A stretch of 64,000 nt of DNA from contig CAJTBF010000005.1 in the NCBI GenBank assembly GCA_910574195.1, positions 1 through 64,000 on the forward strand, given 5' to 3'. The notes below the pieces were generated by a model. That model saw only the letters and a program-made list of their open reading frames with translations. It made no database searches and was not told the DNA's origin. Shown piece after piece: positions 24,018 through 33,865 of this stretch (position 1 is the stretch's first letter; each line of letters begins with the position of its first letter). A program made the position numbers and the translations under genes. The DNA comes from Lachnospiraceae bacterium. GTDB lineage: Bacteria > Bacillota > Clostridia > Lachnospirales > Lachnospiraceae.

Positions 24018-25559
24018 ATGAGTAAAAAGATCAGAAAAATTTTAGGAGTATCATTAGCGGCAGCTTTAACGGTAACCGGTATAACGGGATGCGGAGGTTC
24101 CGGCAAAGAAACGAAAATATCAACAGGAGAGGCCAAGGACAGTATTGTAGTAGCAGTAGGAAGTGACTTTGGTGATTTCAGCCCTTTTACAACAAGTGGT
24201 TCGGCGGTTACAGTTACATATCAGATTTATGAGCCTCTGTTTAATGCTGGTTATAATATGGAAATTACACCGGGACTGGCAGAAAGCTGGGAACAGATTG
24301 ACGCTACACATTATACATTAAAAATCAGGGAAGGCGTAAAAGATTCAGCAGGAAATACATTTACAGCAAATGATGCTGTATACGTTTTAAATGAGTACAG
24401 TAAGGATGCACAAAATTCGGGTTATGTGGAAAACATTGATCTTGAAAAAACGGTTGCAACTGATGATTATACACTTGATTTATATTTCCTGCAGCCTAAT
24501 ATGTATACATTCATGAATCTGTCGACACTGAAAATGTTTACACAGGCAGCGTGGGAAGCAAGTGATGACAAAATGGTTACAGATCCCGTTGGTACTGGCC
24601 CATATGTGTTATCCGATTTTGTAAGTGGATCTTATGCTGAGGTAGAGGCTAGAGATGATTACTGGGATGGAGACCCGACGATTAAAACAGCAAGATTCAA
24701 TGTTATTTCCGAGCCTTCTCAGGCGACTACTGCCTTGGAGACAGGAGAAGCTGATCTGGTTATGAAATTACAGGCAAGTGATGCAGAATATATCGACGGA
24801 ATCGACGGACTTACGACATTGATTGATCCCAGTGTTCAGGCTATGATGATGTTTTTTAATATGTCAGAAGATTCTGTATTCAACAGTAAAGAATTAAGAC
24901 AGGCATTATGTTATGCAATTGATAATGATGCAATTAACACTGTTGCATATGACGGTCTGGCATCTGCGGCAGTGTGTCCTTTCTCTACAGAGATGACAGA
25001 TTATGTGCCGGAACTTGACAGTGAAATGTATACAACTGTAGATATGGATAAAGCCAAAGAACTTGTTAAACAGTCAGGAATAACAGAAGGAAATGTAAAA
25101 ATTGCAACAGATGGATCAAGTCAGGAAACCGCAATAGCAGAAATTGTTCAGAGTGCTTTGATAGATCTTGGATTTACAGCGGAGATTAACAACTATGATA
25201 GTGCTACTATCTGGGATGTGGCAGAGAATCCTGCAGATTGGGATCTGATTCTTAATATGGGAGCATCACCAAGTGGTTATGGTCTGGATAAACTGAAAGC
25301 ATTTTTAGGATTTCTGAACTGGAGTCAGTGGAGCGGTCCGGAATTCGATGAGTTTGTATCTCTTTACGAGCAGGCAATCGGATCTGAGTCAGAAGAAGAA
25401 TATACAGAACTTGAGATTGAGGCGGTTAAGTTAGTAGAAGAAGAGGTGCCGGTATATACTATGGTTCAGCTGTCAAATATCTATGCGTTTAAAGACAATC
25501 TGAATTTCCAGGTATGGAACCGTGACGGAGTAATGGTAAAGGACCTGAAATTTGAATAA
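24018..25559 (+). CDS. Solute-binding lipoprotein of the Dpp/Opp family (SBP_bac_5)
   Basis: This 513-residue extracellular binding protein has a lipoprotein signal ending at TGITGC, with the lipid-anchored cysteine at residue 27. The body shows the family hallmarks YEPLFNAGYNMEITPGLAESW, VGTGPYVL, and DYWDGDPTIK. It delivers the substrate to the permeases encoded just upstream; its pocket would define what the island imports. AAGGA precedes the ATG. An 11-bp stem-loop follows the stop codon. Confidence 0.93.
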   Translation: MSKKIRKILGVSLAAALTVTGITGCGGSGKETKISTGEAKDSIVVAVGSDFGDFSPFTTSGSAVTVTYQIYEPLFNAGYNMEITPGLAESWEQIDATHYTLKIREGVKDSAGNTFTANDAVYVLNEYSKDAQNSGYVENIDLEKTVATDDYTLDLYFLQPNMYTFMNLSTLKMFTQAAWEASDDKMVTDPVGTGPYVLSDFVSGSYAEVEARDDYWDGDPTIKTARFNVISEPSQATTALETGEADLVMKLQASDAEYIDGIDGLTTLIDPSVQAMMMFFNMSEDSVFNSKELRQALCYAIDNDAINTVAYDGLASAAVCPFSTEMTDYVPELDSEMYTTVDMDKAKELVKQSGITEGNVKIATDGSSQETAIAEIVQSALIDLGFTAEINNYDSATIWDVAENPADWDLILNMGASPSGYGLDKLKAFLGFLNWSQWSGPEFDEFVSLYEQAIGSESEEEYTELEIEAVKLVEEEVPVYTMVQLSNIYAFKDNLNFQVWNRDGVMVKDLKFE

Positions 25560-25568
25560 AGTTTTTGC

Positions 25569-25597
25569 GGATTGGGCGGAGGAATTCCGCCCAATCC
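25569..25597 (+). terminator. Intercistronic stem-loop after the binding-protein gene
   Basis: GGATTGGGCGG pairs perfectly with CCGCCCAATCC around a 7-base loop. There is no T-run, so it may stabilise the abundant binding-protein mRNA or partly reduce read-through into the MFS gene rather than fully terminate. Confidence 0.6.
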
Positions 25598-25616
25598 TGC
25601 TATGGAGCGGCAGTAT

Positions 25617-26765
25617 ATGAATGAAAAACTATGGAATAAAAAATATATCTTTTTAATCGTGGTCAATACTTTTTCAAGCTTTAGCTTTTATATGATTACG
25701 ACAATTCTTTCTTCTCATCTGGTGGAACTTGGGAGTAGCCTGTCGAAAGCAGGAATCATAGTAGGATTGTTTTCGATCACAGCGCTGGCAGTCAGGCCGG
25801 TTACTGGATATATTTCTGATAATTGGAATAAGAAAAATATCCTTATTGTAAGTACAGTGATAAATGGTATAGCAATTATAGGGTATGTGAGTACTTCCAG
25901 TTTTGTTGTGATTACACTGTTGAGGATTATGCATGGACTGTTTTTTGCGCTGTTGAGTACAGCTATTGTGTCAATTGCCAGTGAACAGATGCCTAAGACG
26001 CGCATCAGCGAAGGTATTGGATATCTGGGACTCGGACTGATTATTGCATCGGCAGTGGGACCGGGAGTCGGAACGTGGATTATGCAGCAATATGGAATGA
26101 AATATTCTTTTTTTGCCGCTGCGTTGTTTTCTTTTCTGGCAACGTTGTTTATGCTAATATTTGAGTACAAGGTCCGGATTGAAAGAAAGAGTTTTAAAAT
26201 TACTTTTTCTGATATTGTCTGTACAGAAGCGCTTCGAAATGCTTTTGTCGGCGGGATTTATTCATTCGGAAACGGTGCGATTGCTTCTTTTATTGTTTTG
26301 TATGCATTAGAAAAAGGGATCGCGGGGGTCAGCATTTATTTTACTGTCAGTGCATTATTCATGCTTGCGGTCAGACCGTTGATCGGGAAAATAGCAGATC
26401 AGATATATATTGGATATATTGTTTATGCAGGTACGGCACTGGCTGCCGTTTCTATGATTATTCTGGCGAATGCTGATTCTCTTCCGGTCATTATTCTTTC
26501 CGGTGCGCTGCGTGCTGTCGGACAGGGTGCGGCACAGCCTGTACTGCAGGCTGAATGCGTAAAAAAAGCAGGAATTGAAAGAAGCGGGGTAGCTGCAAGC
26601 ACGTTTTATCTGGGCGGTGATATCGGACAGGGGTTAGGGCCGATTATTGGAGGCGTTGTCGCGGGGATGTTCGGATATGCGTCCGTATTTTATGTTTGTG
26701 TGGTGCTGCTTGTTATTGCCATGATTGTATTTTATTGCGGAGAGAAGATTGAAAATGAAAAATAA
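25617..26765 (+). CDS. MFS transporter
   Basis: The protein is 382 residues from ATG 25617, where GGAG lies about nine bases upstream; earlier in-frame codons fall inside the stem-loop. It has twelve predicted membrane spans and the loop motif VRPVTGYISDNWNKKNIL between spans 2 and 3. Its location behind the ABC importer suggests export of an end product or uptake of a smaller breakdown product. Substrate unknown. Confidence 0.85.
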   Translation: MNEKLWNKKYIFLIVVNTFSSFSFYMITTILSSHLVELGSSLSKAGIIVGLFSITALAVRPVTGYISDNWNKKNILIVSTVINGIAIIGYVSTSSFVVITLLRIMHGLFFALLSTAIVSIASEQMPKTRISEGIGYLGLGLIIASAVGPGVGTWIMQQYGMKYSFFAAALFSFLATLFMLIFEYKVRIERKSFKITFSDIVCTEALRNAFVGGIYSFGNGAIASFIVLYALEKGIAGVSIYFTVSALFMLAVRPLIGKIADQIYIGYIVYAGTALAAVSMIILANADSLPVIILSGALRAVGQGAAQPVLQAECVKKAGIERSGVAASTFYLGGDIGQGLGPIIGGVVAGMFGYASVFYVCVVLLVIAMIVFYCGEKIENEK

Positions 26766-28212
26766 AGAAAAGAGAAAAATTGTTATATCGGCTGCGGAAC
26801 CGGATTATGAAAATTTTGAATATCTGCCCCGGGATATGATTGACAAAGGAATTATAATTAATGAGAATGGAAATAATTCTATCGCATATCCTCATAAACT
26901 GAAAAAATGTCGAGAATTCCTGAACGGGAACAGGATTTCCACGTGGTATGAATACGTTCCGGCTCAGATCGCACCGCCTGAAAAGAGAGCGCTTGTGATT
27001 TCACTTCACGGAGGCCTCATGGAAGGATGGGGACAGGCTGTGTATTCTACATGGACCAAGATTGCTGAAAGAGAAGGCTGTATTGCAGTATTTCCCGATG
27101 CCGGAATCCGTAAAATGTGGATGATAGATTATGACAGGTCAATGGAAGATATACTGACAGCTGAAAATGAAAGCGGAGTATATTTGAATAAAAATCCCCG
27201 GGATATAAACGAAAACGAAGATGTAAAAATGCTGTTGGCATTAATCGAACACGTACTGAAAAAATATGAGATCAGCCAGAACAGGGTGTATATACACGGA
27301 ATGTCAATGGGAGCTCTGATGGCATCGATGATGGCCAGATATTTCGGCAATATTTTTGCCGGGGCTGCGTTTTCCGGTGCGCTGGCAAGCCCGCTGCTTC
27401 TTTATGAAAAGGACGGCAGTCTTATAAATAAAGGAGGAAAAATACCGGTCTGCCAAAGCCATATGGAATTGGACCAGATGAATCCAGGAGCGGGGGTACC
27501 TGTTGCGGAAGTGATTGCCAAAAACAGAAAATACTGGCTTCGGATCAATGAATGTAACCCGGTTCCCCGGATTTCAGTTAGGGGACAGAATAATATTGCA
27601 TATTACAGTGGAAAGGCAGATTATATATTTAGGGAAGTAAAAAACAGAGATCACGGACAGACAATAGATGAAGCGGAAAAAGTCTGGAATTTTTGGTCTC
27701 ATACCAGTAAAATAGAAGATGAAAGTCTGCGTATCGGAGACGAAATGTCTGTTGCTTTTGCAGAAGGATGCGGAATGGCTTTTGCGGAAGGGAAAAAAGA
27801 AAAACTCGTTTCAGAACCGTTTTACTGGACAAAATATATGTTTCACGGTCAAAACGGCAACCGAATAGCCAGAGGAAAGTCACTTATGGTATCAGTGAAT
27901 GATCTGTGCAGATTTTTCCATGCAGAAATCATAAAGGATGAGGATCAGAAAGAAATGTGGATTCAGCTGCAGGATGGTCGTGAAATAGAATTTGCACAGG
28001 GAAACATAGCGTGTGTTATTGATAACTCCATTAAAGCGATGACGATAGAAGCTGTCCGGCATAATGAAATGCTGTATATCTCATGTGAGTGGTTTGCTGG
28101 AGAAGTGATGAACTGCTTCTTTACAGAATGTGAAGGGGTAATATATATCACGGATCACTATGCGGAATTATCTCAGAATATGGCATATCTTATCAAAGAA
28201 CTGCTGAATTAA
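26755..28212 (+). CDS. PHB-depolymerase/LpqC-like esterase with a C-terminal stalk-like domain
   Basis: The protein is 485 residues from ATG 26755, overlapping the end of the MFS gene. Residues 60-310 form an alpha/beta hydrolase of the PHB-depolymerase/feruloyl-esterase group, with oxyanion loop ISLHGG and nucleophile in IHGMSMGALM. Residues about 380-485 (MVSVNDLCRFFHAEIIKDED through FFTECEGVIYITDHY) resemble the copper amine oxidase N-terminal-like domain often found on cell-surface clostridial proteins. No signal peptide is seen, so the protein appears intracellular, an odd home for that domain. It likely hydrolyses an acyl or aryl ester in the island's pathway. Confidence 0.72.
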   Translation: MKNKEKRKIVISAAEPDYENFEYLPRDMIDKGIIINENGNNSIAYPHKLKKCREFLNGNRISTWYEYVPAQIAPPEKRALVISLHGGLMEGWGQAVYSTWTKIAEREGCIAVFPDAGIRKMWMIDYDRSMEDILTAENESGVYLNKNPRDINENEDVKMLLALIEHVLKKYEISQNRVYIHGMSMGALMASMMARYFGNIFAGAAFSGALASPLLLYEKDGSLINKGGKIPVCQSHMELDQMNPGAGVPVAEVIAKNRKYWLRINECNPVPRISVRGQNNIAYYSGKADYIFREVKNRDHGQTIDEAEKVWNFWSHTSKIEDESLRIGDEMSVAFAEGCGMAFAEGKKEKLVSEPFYWTKYMFHGQNGNRIARGKSLMVSVNDLCRFFHAEIIKDEDQKEMWIQLQDGREIEFAQGNIACVIDNSIKAMTIEAVRHNEMLYISCEWFAGEVMNCFFTECEGVIYITDHYAELSQNMAYLIKELLN

Positions 28213-28266
28213 CCAAAGAGTGTTTTTGTCCGGCGGTTAGGGAAAATATACAGGAGAAAAGATTGT

Positions 28267-30243
28267 ATGTTTAAAATTTATTTTCTGAATTTGTTTAATG
28301 AAGTAATGATAGAACAGACGAGAAATCTGGAAAAATTAATAGATTTTAAAATGTATCTTGGCGTCAATACAAAAAATCCTGAGGAGATGGAAAATCAGAT
28401 CCGATGGACGGAGCGGGAAAAAATGGATGCTGTTATATGTTCATGGGAAGATTATGAACGGATCATGTCCTATAAGCCACTTATACCTGTATATCCCGTT
28501 CGTATTACTGCATATGATACAAGTGTTATACTGCATACTCTCAAAAAACATCTGAAGCAAAAGGGGCTGGAGCATTATAGAAAAGTAATCCTGGGAACAT
28601 ACCTTCCGATCAATGTACGGCTGGATATACTGGAAGAAATGTTTGATCTGGAACTGGTTAATCCCCCGTGGGATGATGAACTGAGTCAGAGTTATTTTGA
28701 TTCCTATGCCAAAGAAGGATATCAGGTGGTGGTATGTTCGCCCCAATTTGCAGAAAAGGTGCGAAATAGCGGAATGTATCCGTTTCATGATGTGCGGGTA
28801 AATGAATATATTGACTTTTCCCAGGATATTAAGCAGGTGATCCAGCAGGTCGCGACAGGTAACCAGCTTCAGAAAACACTGGAAGAATTGAAAAATATGC
28901 TCAATTATTCATTTGAGGCAATCTGTATTCTTGACAATGAAGGAAGGGTTACAGTTTACAATGAAAAAACAGAGCAGATGTTCGGAGCAAACAACAGCGG
29001 AGAGTATGCCGGACAGTATTTTTATGAGCTGGTTCCAGCTGTTTCCAAAGATGAGATAAACGAGGTGCTAAAAACTGGTAAATCATTTTACAGCAGGATT
29101 ATTAGTACGAACAACTATGTCGGAATGCTCAACATAACTCCCAATCACCAGGAAAAAGGTACCAATGGCGCTGTTGTTCATTTTACCACGATACAGCAGA
29201 TTGAAAAAATGGAAACGCAGGTCAAGAGTGAAGTTTACAAAAAAGGCCATTATGCTAAATATAAGTTTGTAGATATTCTCGGGGATTCGGAGATCATGCA
29301 AAAAGGGAAAAAACTTGCAGAACGCTTTTCAAAGTATAATTCTAATATTCTTCTCTACGGGGAAAGCGGCTGTGGAAAAGAATTGTTTGCACAAAGCATC
29401 CATAATTCAAGTCTTCGTGCGAACCAGCCATTTGTGGCTGTTAATTGCGGATCTCTGCCATCAAACCTTCTGGAAAGTGAACTTTTTGGTTATGTTGAGG
29501 GTGCATTTACAGGAGCCTTGAAAAAAGGTAGAAAAGGTTTATTTGAAATTGCGCACAAGGGGACTATTTTTTTGGATGAGATATCTGAAATGGATTCACA
29601 AGGCCAGACAAGATTGCTTCGTGTCCTTGAAGAAAGATGCGTTATGAGAATAGGGGACGACAAGTTGATTCCGATTGATGTAAGGGTGATTGCAGCTTCG
29701 AATAAAAATCTTCTTAAATTAGTGAGAGAAGGAAAGTTTAGAGAAGATTTGTATTATCGTCTGAATGTGTTGACATTGAATGTGCCGCCATTAAGAGAAC
29801 GGGGCGAGGATATTATATTGATTGCTGATGCATACATAAAAAAATATGGAGAACAGTATAGCAAATACATTGTCTTAAGTGAAGGGGCAAAAGACCAGTT
29901 ACGTAATTATTCTTGGGAAGGAAATGTTAGGCAACTGAGAAATTTCTGCGAAAGGCTTGTAATTGTTGCAGATGCTATGGAAATAACAGGAAGCGATATT
30001 AAAGAACAACTAGCTGTTATGGGAATGGCATCATATGACAATCAGGACAAATATCAAAATATTCAAGATATAGAAGAAATATCTGAAAATGTTAATAATA
30101 TTAAAGAAGCTGAGCGGATTAGTATATGTAATGCATTAAAGGAAACAAAAGGAAATCGTGAAAAAGCATCCAAGCTGTTAGGCATCAGTAAATCTACCCT
30201 ATGGAGAAAAATGAAAGAATACAATATCTCGGAAAAATTTTAA
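28267..30243 (+). CDS. Sigma-54 activator with PrpR-type sensor and PAS domain
   Basis: The protein is 658 residues. Residues 1-200 resemble the PrpR_N sensor domain (small-molecule binding), about 205-315 form a PAS domain (FEAICILDNEGRVTVYNEKTE), and about 335-570 the AAA+ core. The core has Walker A GESGCGKE (365-372), the sigma-54 contact loop GAFTGA (412-417), and Walker B GTIFLDEI (432-439). The last 45 residues carry a Fis-type HTH (NREKASKLLGISKSTLWRKM). It should bind upstream sites and drive the island's -24/-12 promoters when its ligand is present. It faces and converges on rpoN. Confidence 0.95.
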   Translation: MFKIYFLNLFNEVMIEQTRNLEKLIDFKMYLGVNTKNPEEMENQIRWTEREKMDAVICSWEDYERIMSYKPLIPVYPVRITAYDTSVILHTLKKHLKQKGLEHYRKVILGTYLPINVRLDILEEMFDLELVNPPWDDELSQSYFDSYAKEGYQVVVCSPQFAEKVRNSGMYPFHDVRVNEYIDFSQDIKQVIQQVATGNQLQKTLEELKNMLNYSFEAICILDNEGRVTVYNEKTEQMFGANNSGEYAGQYFYELVPAVSKDEINEVLKTGKSFYSRIISTNNYVGMLNITPNHQEKGTNGAVVHFTTIQQIEKMETQVKSEVYKKGHYAKYKFVDILGDSEIMQKGKKLAERFSKYNSNILLYGESGCGKELFAQSIHNSSLRANQPFVAVNCGSLPSNLLESELFGYVEGAFTGALKKGRKGLFEIAHKGTIFLDEISEMDSQGQTRLLRVLEERCVMRIGDDKLIPIDVRVIAASNKNLLKLVREGKFREDLYYRLNVLTLNVPPLRERGEDIILIADAYIKKYGEQYSKYIVLSEGAKDQLRNYSWEGNVRQLRNFCERLVIVADAMEITGSDIKEQLAVMGMASYDNQDKYQNIQDIEEISENVNNIKEAERISICNALKETKGNREKASKLLGISKSTLWRKMKEYNISEKF

Positions 30244-30258
30244 AAAAATTCAACGGAT

Positions 30259-30289
30259 AAGAAGACGGGATTACATTTTCCGTCTTCTT
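30259..30289. terminator. Convergent terminator between activator and rpoN genes
   Basis: AAGAAGACGG (30259-30268) pairs with CCGTCTTCTT (30280-30289). A-rich and T-rich flanks on both sides make it likely to work in both directions; it overlaps the last codons of rpoN. Confidence 0.65.
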
Positions 30290-31617
30290 GAAGTATCGGG
30301 GATCATCATTTCGTTTCTATATTTGGCTACAGTTCTTCTAGCAACCGTTATTCCGCGAGCGTTCAGGAGATTAACTAATTTCTGATCACTTAGAGGATGT
30401 GCTTTATCTTCTGCATCAATCAAAGATTTTATAAGTTTTTTTAAATTTTCAACGGTCATCTCATTGTCAATGTTCATAACTCCTTTTGAGAAAAAGTATT
30501 TGAATGGGAAGACTCCCCAGAAACATTCCAGATACTTGTCATGAATTGCGCGGCTGATTGTTGAATCATGCAGTTCTAATTGTTTACTAATGGATGCCTG
30601 GCTAAGTGGTTTAAGATAATCAGGGCCTTTAAGAAAAAAAGCCTTCTGATTAAGCAAAATTTGACGAGTAACTCTCAACAGTGTCGAATTTCTCTGCTCA
30701 AGACATTTATTAATCCAGTCTGCCTGCTGAAATTTCTGATAAAGATATTCTCTTACTTCCTGATCTGGATGGTTTAAAAGTGATCGATAGTTATTGTTAA
30801 TTTTAAATCCTGGGGCGAGAGTTCCGTTTATTGTTATTTGAAAGTGATTATGTTTTTGTAGGATGATTACATCGGGCTGTATATATGAGGCAAGTTCGTT
30901 GCAGCAAAAACCGTTTGCAGGACGGGGGTTGAGTGTTTTAATAATTTTAAGGACAGAAGTAACATCCTGGATGCTTACATTCAGAAATTTTGCCAGCTGT
31001 TTTAGTTGATTATTAGCGAGTTTATCCAAATGATGTGAAATAATCTCTTCAGCTAGTTCGGTATCACATTGTTGAGAACGTCTTATTTGGAGAAGAAGAC
31101 ATTCCGTCAGATTGGTAGCTCCAATACCGGCTGGTTCAACAGACTGCAGGAGGGCAATATAATGTTTTGCAGAATCTTCTGAAATATTGAATACATCGCA
31201 GAGTGTAGAAGTAGTTACAGTCAAAAAACCATTGCCATCAAGAGATTCCACAAGATAGTAAAGGACAGATTTGTCTTTTGCATTGTGAAAATGTGGGATT
31301 AACTGGAACATAATATGTTCTGACAGAGAATTGACCGGATCAGCTAGCATCTGTTCGAGTGCATTATTCTGAGTTTCGTGTGTACTATGTTGCTTTCTGG
31401 AAGGAATATAGTAGTCTTCGGTAGAATACTCGACATCCATTTGAACATCTTCTTTCGAAAGTGAGTCTGATTCCCATTCGATAGCTGGATTTTCTAATGC
31501 TAATTTATTCAGAAAAGCATCTAATTCCTGTGCGTTCATTTGCAGTATCTCAATATTCTGTATTGTCTTCTGAGATAAACATTGTTTTTGTTCTACAGTT
31601 AATATTAATTCTGACAT
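30271..31617 (-). CDS. rpoN: RNA polymerase sigma-54 factor
   Basis: This 448-residue sigma-54 has all parts: the N-terminal activator-interacting region (QNIEILQMNAQELDAFLNKLALENP), the core-binding domain, and the C-terminal RpoN box ARRTVAKYRNEMMIPDTSRR that reads the -24 element. It lies 11 bases after the PucR-type gene, so the two are co-transcribed from the minus-strand sigma-54 promoter at 32809. A dedicated sigma-54 inside a mobile cargo island is unusual. The host may carry another copy, not visible here. Confidence 0.95.
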   Translation of the reverse strand: MSELILTVEQKQCLSQKTIQNIEILQMNAQELDAFLNKLALENPAIEWESDSLSKEDVQMDVEYSTEDYYIPSRKQHSTHETQNNALEQMLADPVNSLSEHIMFQLIPHFHNAKDKSVLYYLVESLDGNGFLTVTTSTLCDVFNISEDSAKHYIALLQSVEPAGIGATNLTECLLLQIRRSQQCDTELAEEIISHHLDKLANNQLKQLAKFLNVSIQDVTSVLKIIKTLNPRPANGFCCNELASYIQPDVIILQKHNHFQITINGTLAPGFKINNNYRSLLNHPDQEVREYLYQKFQQADWINKCLEQRNSTLLRVTRQILLNQKAFFLKGPDYLKPLSQASISKQLELHDSTISRAIHDKYLECFWGVFPFKYFFSKGVMNIDNEMTVENLKKLIKSLIDAEDKAHPLSDQKLVNLLNARGITVARRTVAKYRNEMMIPDTSRRRKM

Positions 31618-31628
31618 TTCGTATACCT

Positions 31629-32762
31629 CTATAGTTTTTCCTCTAAATAGTTTTCGTAATAATTTATGATGAAACAGGACATCAAAAGTGTAAATTGAAC
31701 ATTTCCGTTATCCAGTGGAGCATGGATGATCGAACTGATTTTATGAATTTTATTCAAAACGGTATTTCTGTGCATATATAAAACATTAGCTGTATCACTT
31801 ACATTTCTTCCACAAAGCAGATAGTGAAAGAGTGTATCGAGTAAATCGCTGTTGTGCTTTTTGTCATAACGGTATAATTCGATTACCGAAGGGGAGATTA
31901 AGTATATAATATCTTTATGGTTGTGTATCCTGATAAATTCTTTGACACATAAATCGATAATATAATACATGCTAAATTCACTATACTGAATTATTCGTGT
32001 ATATTTCTGAACGGCAGGAGTTAAAAATTTAGAAAGGCGCAGAGCAGAGGAAGCAATCCTGTAAAGTGTGGCATACATCTTTTCATATCTGCAGGCGTTG
32101 CTTATAGCTGCTTTTAATCTGTATTTTTCAAGTAATTCATTTAGCCTGCTGTATGAAAAATCTAATTCCGAATCTGGCCGTATATCCTGAGAATATAAAA
32201 CAATGAGTTTCTCTTTATATATAAAAATGTTTGGATCATGAAAAAAATCAGAAAATATCTCGAGTAAATGTGAATATGCGGATAAGCCGGTTCGGAGGTT
32301 TTCGGGTTCTATAAGAATACAAGAGATATAGGTTTTGAAAGGATAAAACGATTTAGTAAAATCTATGTCTTGACCTTTCAAAAGTAAATTCCATGCGGCA
32401 CACATTTTTATTAACTGGTCATCTTTGAGATTTTTTTCGTTATTTATTGCTATCTGGTTGAATCTCATATAAAAATTTTCCATACTAACTCTAAAAAAAA
32501 GACACGTGGATGTTGGTGGAAGCTGAAGACTTCTGCAGGAATTATCACAATTTACTATAAAAAAAATGCAGTCATCAGGGATGGCGTTATGAGCCAGGCG
32601 CTGTGAAAAGTGTGGGTAATCGCAAATATAAATATACTGTTTTGATATAATTGAAAAAGGTAATAAAATCACCAGACCGTTTTCAACAGGAATAATATCT
32701 TGAAACGATTGTTTCAAAATTAAATCATCTGAAAATTCTTTTTCGATTTCTTTTAGGTACAT
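31629..32762 (-). CDS. PucR/CdaR-type transcriptional regulator
   Basis: This 377-residue regulator has a variable N-terminal sensory half and a PucR-type C-terminal HTH (LLDTLFHYLLCGRNVSDTAN through VLYMHRNTVLNKIHKISSII). Such proteins sense catabolic substrates. GGGGAG precedes the ATG. It forms a two-gene operon with rpoN under a sigma-54 promoter and may modulate the divergent kinase-phosphorylase operon. Confidence 0.82.
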   Translation of the reverse strand: MYLKEIEKEFSDDLILKQSFQDIIPVENGLVILLPFSIISKQYIYICDYPHFSQRLAHNAIPDDCIFFIVNCDNSCRSLQLPPTSTCLFFRVSMENFYMRFNQIAINNEKNLKDDQLIKMCAAWNLLLKGQDIDFTKSFYPFKTYISCILIEPENLRTGLSAYSHLLEIFSDFFHDPNIFIYKEKLIVLYSQDIRPDSELDFSYSRLNELLEKYRLKAAISNACRYEKMYATLYRIASSALRLSKFLTPAVQKYTRIIQYSEFSMYYIIDLCVKEFIRIHNHKDIIYLISPSVIELYRYDKKHNSDLLDTLFHYLLCGRNVSDTANVLYMHRNTVLNKIHKISSIIHAPLDNGNVQFTLLMSCFIINYYENYLEEKL

Positions 32763-32808
32763 TTTACTATCTCCCCGTATATTTGTCTATATTGATATAA
32801 AAATTTAC

Positions 32809-32824
32809 GCAAAAATTATGCCAA
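32809..32824 (-). promoter_or_regulatory. Sigma-54 promoter of the PucR-rpoN operon
   Basis: Read on the minus strand, TTGGCATAATTTTTGC matches the -24/-12 consensus with exact GG-N10-GC spacing. Transcription would start about 35 bases before the PucR-type ATG, so rpoN would be transcribed by its own product. Confidence 0.87.
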
Positions 32825-32842
32825 TATCTAAATTGCGAAAAA

Positions 32843-32858
32843 TTGGTATGAATGTTGC
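32843..32858 (+). promoter_or_regulatory. Sigma-54 promoter of the kinase-phosphorylase-esterase operon
   Basis: TTGGTATGAATGTTGC has exact GG-N10-GC spacing (GG 32845-32846, GC 32857-32858), with one departure in the -24 half. The leader to the ATG at 32906 would be about 36 bases. Only 18 bases separate it from the divergent promoter. Confidence 0.8.
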
Positions 32859-32905
32859 GAGAAACGTAAATAACAATATTATGATTGCAGAGAGGAGAAA
32901 GTGAA

Positions 32906-33865
32906 ATGAATAAAAAATTAATGGAATTGAATGTGGATTGTTTCATAGGAGAATGTGAAGATGTTTTACATATTCCTCATGGCGATATGCCAGGGGATAA
33001 AGTAAATATTGAAGAATCTCACATATTAAAAGCAAAGATAATTTTTCCTGAGCTGATTAAAAAGGTAAAAGAATGTGCAAAAACAAATTCAAAAGTTGTA
33101 ATAGCTGTTTGTGGGGGCTCAGGTGTTGGAAAATCAGAGATCGCATCATTACTTACATACTATTTTGAGAATATGGGAATAGGGTGTTATACATTATCAG
33201 GGGATAATTATCCACATAGAATCCCTTTGTATAACGATGCAGAAAGGTTGAGAATATTTAGAAAAAGTGCGATTAAGGGTATGATTGCAGATGGAGAATA
33301 TAACATTGAAAGATTTAACATTATCCACCAGTATCAACTGCAAAGCAAAGATGCCGATTCACAAAATATAATCGAATATCCATGGTATGAAAGTTATCTA
33401 AGAAATGGGGCCAAGGGATTGCAGGAATATTTGGGGACGGAGAAGGAAATTGATTTCCTTGAGATTCAGAATATTGTAAAGGATTTTAAAAACGGAGCGG
33501 AAAAAATATGGCTCAAAAGAATGGGACGTGAAGATACAGAACTCTGGTATGAACAGGTGGATTTTTCAAAAACAGATATCCTGATCATTGAGTGGACACA
33601 TGGAAACAGTAAAAACTATATTGGAGTTGATATTCCTATATTATTGAATAGTACACCGGAAGAAACATTGGCTCACAGAAGGAGCAGAAACCGGGATGGA
33701 GCGGTGGACAGTCCATTTACTACATTAGTTCTTGAGTTAGAACAGAAGTTATTAAGGCGGGATGCACATAAAGCTCAGATTATCCTTTCGAAGAATGGAG
33801 AAATACTGACATATGAAGAATATACAAAATTGATGGATAAAGAGGAGAATTGCCATGAAAACTAG
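32906..33865 (+). CDS. P-loop kinase-like protein linked to a sucrose-phosphorylase-like enzyme
   Basis: The protein is 319 residues from ATG 32906, chosen over TTG 32885 because AGAGGAG lies at the right distance. Walker A is GGSGVGKSE, followed by TLSGDNYPHR, as in the uridine-kinase/adenylylsulfate-kinase-like group. A later segment, DILIIEWTHGNSK, is a probable Walker B region. The real substrate is probably a sugar or nucleoside released by the phosphorylase; that is inference from the overlap of its end with the start of the next gene. Confidence 0.65.
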   Translation: MNKKLMELNVDCFIGECEDVLHIPHGDMPGDKVNIEESHILKAKIIFPELIKKVKECAKTNSKVVIAVCGGSGVGKSEIASLLTYYFENMGIGCYTLSGDNYPHRIPLYNDAERLRIFRKSAIKGMIADGEYNIERFNIIHQYQLQSKDADSQNIIEYPWYESYLRNGAKGLQEYLGTEKEIDFLEIQNIVKDFKNGAEKIWLKRMGREDTELWYEQVDFSKTDILIIEWTHGNSKNYIGVDIPILLNSTPEETLAHRRSRNRDGAVDSPFTTLVLELEQKLLRRDAHKAQIILSKNGEILTYEEYTKLMDKEENCHEN

